Part shown: positions 60,060 through 64,000 of the stretch, piece by piece | Layout of the letters: every line of letters begins with the position of its first letter | How positions within the stretch are numbered: the stretch's first letter is position 1 | DNA from: Buddleja alternifolia | Lineage: Eukaryota > Streptophyta > Magnoliopsida > Lamiales > Scrophulariaceae | DNA: 64,000 bases | Assembly (NCBI GenBank): GCA_019426215.1 | Contig: CM033399.1 | Coordinates: 30,699,022-30,763,021 of the forward strand | Reading direction: 5' to 3' | Notes under the pieces: model-generated | The model's database searches: none | What the model was told of the DNA's origin: nothing | The model's input: only the letters and a program-made list of their open reading frames with translations | Program-made: the position numbers and the translations under genes

Positions 60060-63000
60060 GTAGAGTGAGGAGATTTTTTTTAATTTTTTTTCTAGTTCAC
60101 ATTTATGACTTATGAGTCAACTTTACCTTTATCATGCAATTTTGCTTTGGTAAGTAACTTTAGCTTTATCATGCAATAGAATGACTATAGTGCCATTGAA
60201 ATATGTCATATAGAAAAAAGTATGCAATTTGCAAGAAGATATTTATCTTTCTTTTCAAACAATTAAAAATGCCTACAAATTATGGGGTTGTTTTTAGGTA
60301 ATTAATTAGTGTAATGAGTAATGGATACACCTATCTTATTGTTCGGGGATTTCATGCTAATAGAGTCCTAATAGTTTGAAAACATAAGCGAATTACCATG
60401 TTTGAGTGGTATTAAATATTGAAAAACATATAAAATTTAGTAAACCATGTTTGATTCTAGAATTTAGATGCGGAAAAATTTGAGCATTCGAATGATATAA
60501 TCTTATGCTCTATTTGTTAAAACTTTCTTTTCCTTCATGTTTTTCCCTAATAAAATCTTTAGTCCAGACGTCCATTAATCTTGGACATTAAAAATATTGT
60601 GTTGAACTCACTTGTAATTTTAACATGGGACAAAAAGTAAACAGATAGGAAAACGATTGAGTGAAACAAGAAATGGTGGTATTATAATAGGCCGGTGTAC
60701 CAAAAAAAGTCAAAAATCTTTCATCTAGTAACGCGGCTAATACAATAATTGATTTATCACATTCGACAATAATAGAAGATTTATTCATTAAATGCACTGA
60801 ATTATGGAGTAATAAATTCTTACTCTAACAAGAATATTGTTACTACAATAGAGTCGAAAATAAGTCATTTACACAAAATCAATAACATTTAGTTCTTTCC
60901 ATTTTTAAAAATTTGAAAAATGAGAAAAAAATCAGAAGTTTCATTGATTGATTTATAGAGAGCATTAGATGCAATACAAGCAATTTATCTTTTACAATTG
61001 ATATAATAGACACCGCGTGTTGATAAATGTTATTACATAATTATAATTCAATACTGAAAAGTAGATTGACACTATTACACCTCATGTACTAAAAGATAAT
61101 CTAATTTCCTTTGAGAGGTTGATATGGTAGCTGCGGTGCGATAATAAAAATTATGACTCAATTATAATTTAATCGTAAAAAATAGATTGACTCAATTATA
61201 CTTGATAAACTAAAAAAAGAAAATCTAATTTCCTTGGAAAGGGTAACTTTAGGTTAGGTGCAAGAGTTGTGGAGTTCACATTCTTGAATTCTTCCCCCCC
61301 GTGTGGACCAAAGTTGTGGTCCGTACATCTGAGGAAAAAGTTGAAAAGCTACTTTATGAATTCATTACCAATGGGTCATATACATATACATATACATATA
61401 CATACATAGATAGATACAGACGGAGTCAGCTTTTTGCTTCAAATTAAAAGTTGTGTCGCGATAAATGATCCGCCACGCGTCTCCTTCTCACCGACACTAT
61501 TCCCTTTCTGTTCCAATTTTTCGTCTTTTGGCAGGAGAAATTTGCTTCCCACTTATTTTTATTTTATTTTCTGGAGGGTGGTAATAAATGTCCATCCATC
61601 TTTCTGTTGCGGGGCTGGAGATTTTATCAAGTATGAAGAACAAGTCAACTGGGCGTATTGGACAAAGCATCATATTTGGGAGATTTTGGGATCAATTGAT
61701 ATCCATTATTCTTCATCTCTAAGTTTACATAGGTCTTCCATGTATGTATATGTACATAAGTGGTGGAGATCACCCGAAATTTGAGATTTTGAAATTTATC
61801 AAGTATCACCTTGTAGATAGACGTGTGAGGATTACTAAATTGCCTTTATCAACACATGATTTGTTCTATATCAAATGCAATTTCTCTATAAACTTAAGGC
61901 CCCGATTGAATGAGATGTTAATTTTGATTTCTCATTTTTTTTTAGAAAAATTAAGAAATATGATGTTAAAAGTGTGTTTTGATGAGTTTTTTTTATAGAA
62001 AAAAAATGTAATGATTAAGTGTGATGTTATATGTTTTTTTTTTTGTAAGAAAAAATATTTTCTTATGAGAAATGGTAAGATGGGTATTTGTTTTATAAGA
62101 AAATCTAGACATATCTAAGTTAAACTAATCGATTACGACATAAAAAAATGCAAAGTGGATTTTATTTCACACGCTGCGTCATTCCGAATCAAGATATGTA
62201 CTTTTTTTTAATGCATATGTTAATATATTAACAGATAAAAGTTTTTTTAGTTATTAGGTGAACTGCCAAATCACGAATGTTAAAATTTTTTTGACTTTCC
62301 TAAGAAAAGTTTGAGAAAATGTCAATTAAATCCATTTTTTCAAAGAAATTTGAGATTTTTGTAGAGCATATTAAATATAGCATTTATTTAGAATATGTTT
62401 AGTAGATGCCAAACAATTGCATTTCTTTTTAAAAAAAATCAAAAAAATGGAAAATAGGTAATCATCCAATCGAGGCCTAAAAGTCTGTTTATTTTAATTA
62501 TTTTTATTTTATTTTCTCCCCCGTATGAGTATCGATCTGTTTATAAGAACTTATTGTTTCTCGATTGAGATTTGGTCATATGAGATATTTGTATTTAGTG
62601 TTTCAAATATGGTCAAAGTAATTGTATTGTTTTCAATATTGTAAACTTTGATTAATAATAAAAGGAAAGAAAAGAAAAAGAATTTGTTATTTTACGATGT
62701 CCAAATAAAAACTTAAATAGGATATCTGTTCAAATAGAAAAAACTACTTATGTTCAAATTAAAATTTAAACTAGATTGGTGTCTCGATTGTGTTCAAGTA
62801 GGACAGAGCATTTGAGTTTTGGACGAAAGATGTACTAAGTTCCTAATACACTATTTTATTTTATTTTTGCAACTCAATACGTGGAATCGATGCCTAAATA
62901 ATTATAGAATTCTACTAAATTATATTCTTAAATTTTTTATTTTTTTTGGTAAGTCTTAAAAATAATTTTTCACATGCCACAACTTTACTAATCCAAAAAT

Positions 63001-64000
63001 CTCATAATGGGCAGGACCGATTTTGCCATATGTTTAATTTTTCACTCCAACATTTCTACATCTTCAAATAATACATGTACGATTTCTAATTAAAAAAAGT
63101 TGTATAAGTCGTCAATAATTTTGTCGCACTCAAAAATAAAAAAGATAATAGAGATTAAACTTTACTTCACGGCACTAGCTACACAATTTCGGATGAGACA
63201 AAACCTGATGGCAATAAAATTATTTCGAAATATATATAGATATATAAGGAACATTCATGATATGTGACTACTCGTATAATTCAAATAGTGAAATAATTAG
63301 GAAAAGTAATTGAAAGTACTAAATGTTGACATTGCGCTTATTGTGCTTTAATTATTGTCAGAAAAAGGTTGTTTAAAAGGAATTTCTATGCAATAAAATT
63401 TAACTAATAATGGCACCATTTATACAAAATTGTACAGGCAATGTTTATGAGAATCCAATCCTAAAGATTTAGCAATGGGCTTAATGACATCGCTGTTCCT
63501 CAATTTTCCACGTTTCAACTTTCAATTTGTAGGTTTGGTGTACATAACTCTAAGTTTTGGTAATTAATCTATCTTTTCGACACACTTAAATACCTACTTT
63601 TATTTTTTTTTTGATCAAATCTGAATACCTAGTTTTAGAAAGACTCGAATTTAGGTTATGGAATTTCGGCCAAAACCCTAAAATTCAAGTCACATGCGTG
63701 TGCAGCTTCTAGATGGGGACATCAAGTTTGGAGTTTGACTTAATGAGATTTTGTACACAAATAAATCGGGAATAAGATATTAATGTTATGAATAATTCAT
63801 TAAGTGGATGTCCATAAAACTCCAATACATAATTTAGTGGATTCACCTACAACTTCAATATCTCATTTAGTGAATTCACCTACAATTCCATTACCTCATT
63901 TTGTAATCAATATTTGATCTTGTTTTGTGCCTAAATAGGCTTTGCCATTGTATTGAGAAATACACCAAAATCAAAGAAAGAATTCTCTTCTTAATTCTCT
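60060..64000. other. Intergenic, no gene recognised
   Basis: AT-rich. A (TACATA)n/(GATA)n microsatellite lies at about 61379-61418. Open frames such as 61434-61784 and 61744-61998 show no domain, splice partners or coding bias that I can see. The last about 200 bases include a doubled unit of about 40 bases (TTTAGTGAATTCACCTACAA-type, 63834-63890). Confidence 0.5.

Noticed and set aside
61434..61998. Two plus-strand frames of 116 and 84 codons
   Set aside because: No domain, no upstream promoter or splice partners visible, and ordinary AT-rich intergenic composition.

Overview
The window is nuclear DNA from a flowering plant, most likely a eudicot. It is AT-rich, has spliced genes with GT-AG introns, a PYR/PYL/RCAR abscisic-acid receptor, an AP2/ERF factor of the DREB A-6 type, tRNA-derived SINEs, and plant-type MULE, hAT, CACTA, Ty3-like, Copia-like and LINE elements. 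I cannot name the species from sequence alone. Host genes are few: an ABA receptor (14.8-16.3 kb, minus, 3 exons), the DNA primase small subunit (20.3-25.1 kb, minus, 16 coding exons), a tiny gene for the mitochondrial ATP synthase 6 kDa subunit (44.1 kb, plus, 54 codons), and an intronless ERF (58.8-59.7 kb, minus). Nearly everything else is transposable-element sequence, and many elements can be delimited exactly by their target-site duplications (TSDs).

Layout. 0-13 kb is a graveyard of small non-coding elements: three MULE-type elements with 9-10 bp TSDs (509-1746, 6780-7778, 11741-12727) and a fourth (4574-8145) that has swallowed a SINE, a solo LTR and one of the former. It also holds a fold-back element, a second SINE and a hAT-type MITE. 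13-26 kb holds the two large host genes with two more hAT MITEs and one SINE. 26.4-36.0 kb is a single 9.5 kb MULE with 1.0-1.2 kb terminal inverted repeats (TIRs) and a perfect 10-bp TSD. It carries a MURA-like transposase on plus and a plant-mobile-domain (PMD) gene on minus, converging on a minisatellite.

36.5-57.2 kb is a deeply nested block. It contains two inverted hAT-type MITEs, an F-box/FBD-like gene fragment, and a decayed CACTA element (TNP2-DUF4218-DUF4216 gene, subterminal repeats, right terminus at 52357). The CACTA block encloses the ATP synthase gene and a young non-autonomous LTR retrotransposon (44831-50848, tRNA-Asp primer site). To its right lies a LINE that is split by a solo LTR (TSD CTGTC) and by a CACTA-type MITE (TSD ACT). 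57.2-64 kb is the ERF gene and featureless intergenic DNA.

The most interesting unit is the 26.4-36.0 kb element. Its architecture copies maize MuDR, with two convergent genes each started from one long TIR, but the second gene is a PMD gene rather than mudrB. Each TIR holds a promoter region, a CU-rich leader and a leader intron, and an array of GACGACATG palindromes. Both genes show reading-frame breaks in this copy, so it is probably a recently decayed or mobilisable copy rather than a fully active one. The second notable point is an apparently intact respiratory-chain gene sitting inside a CACTA block.
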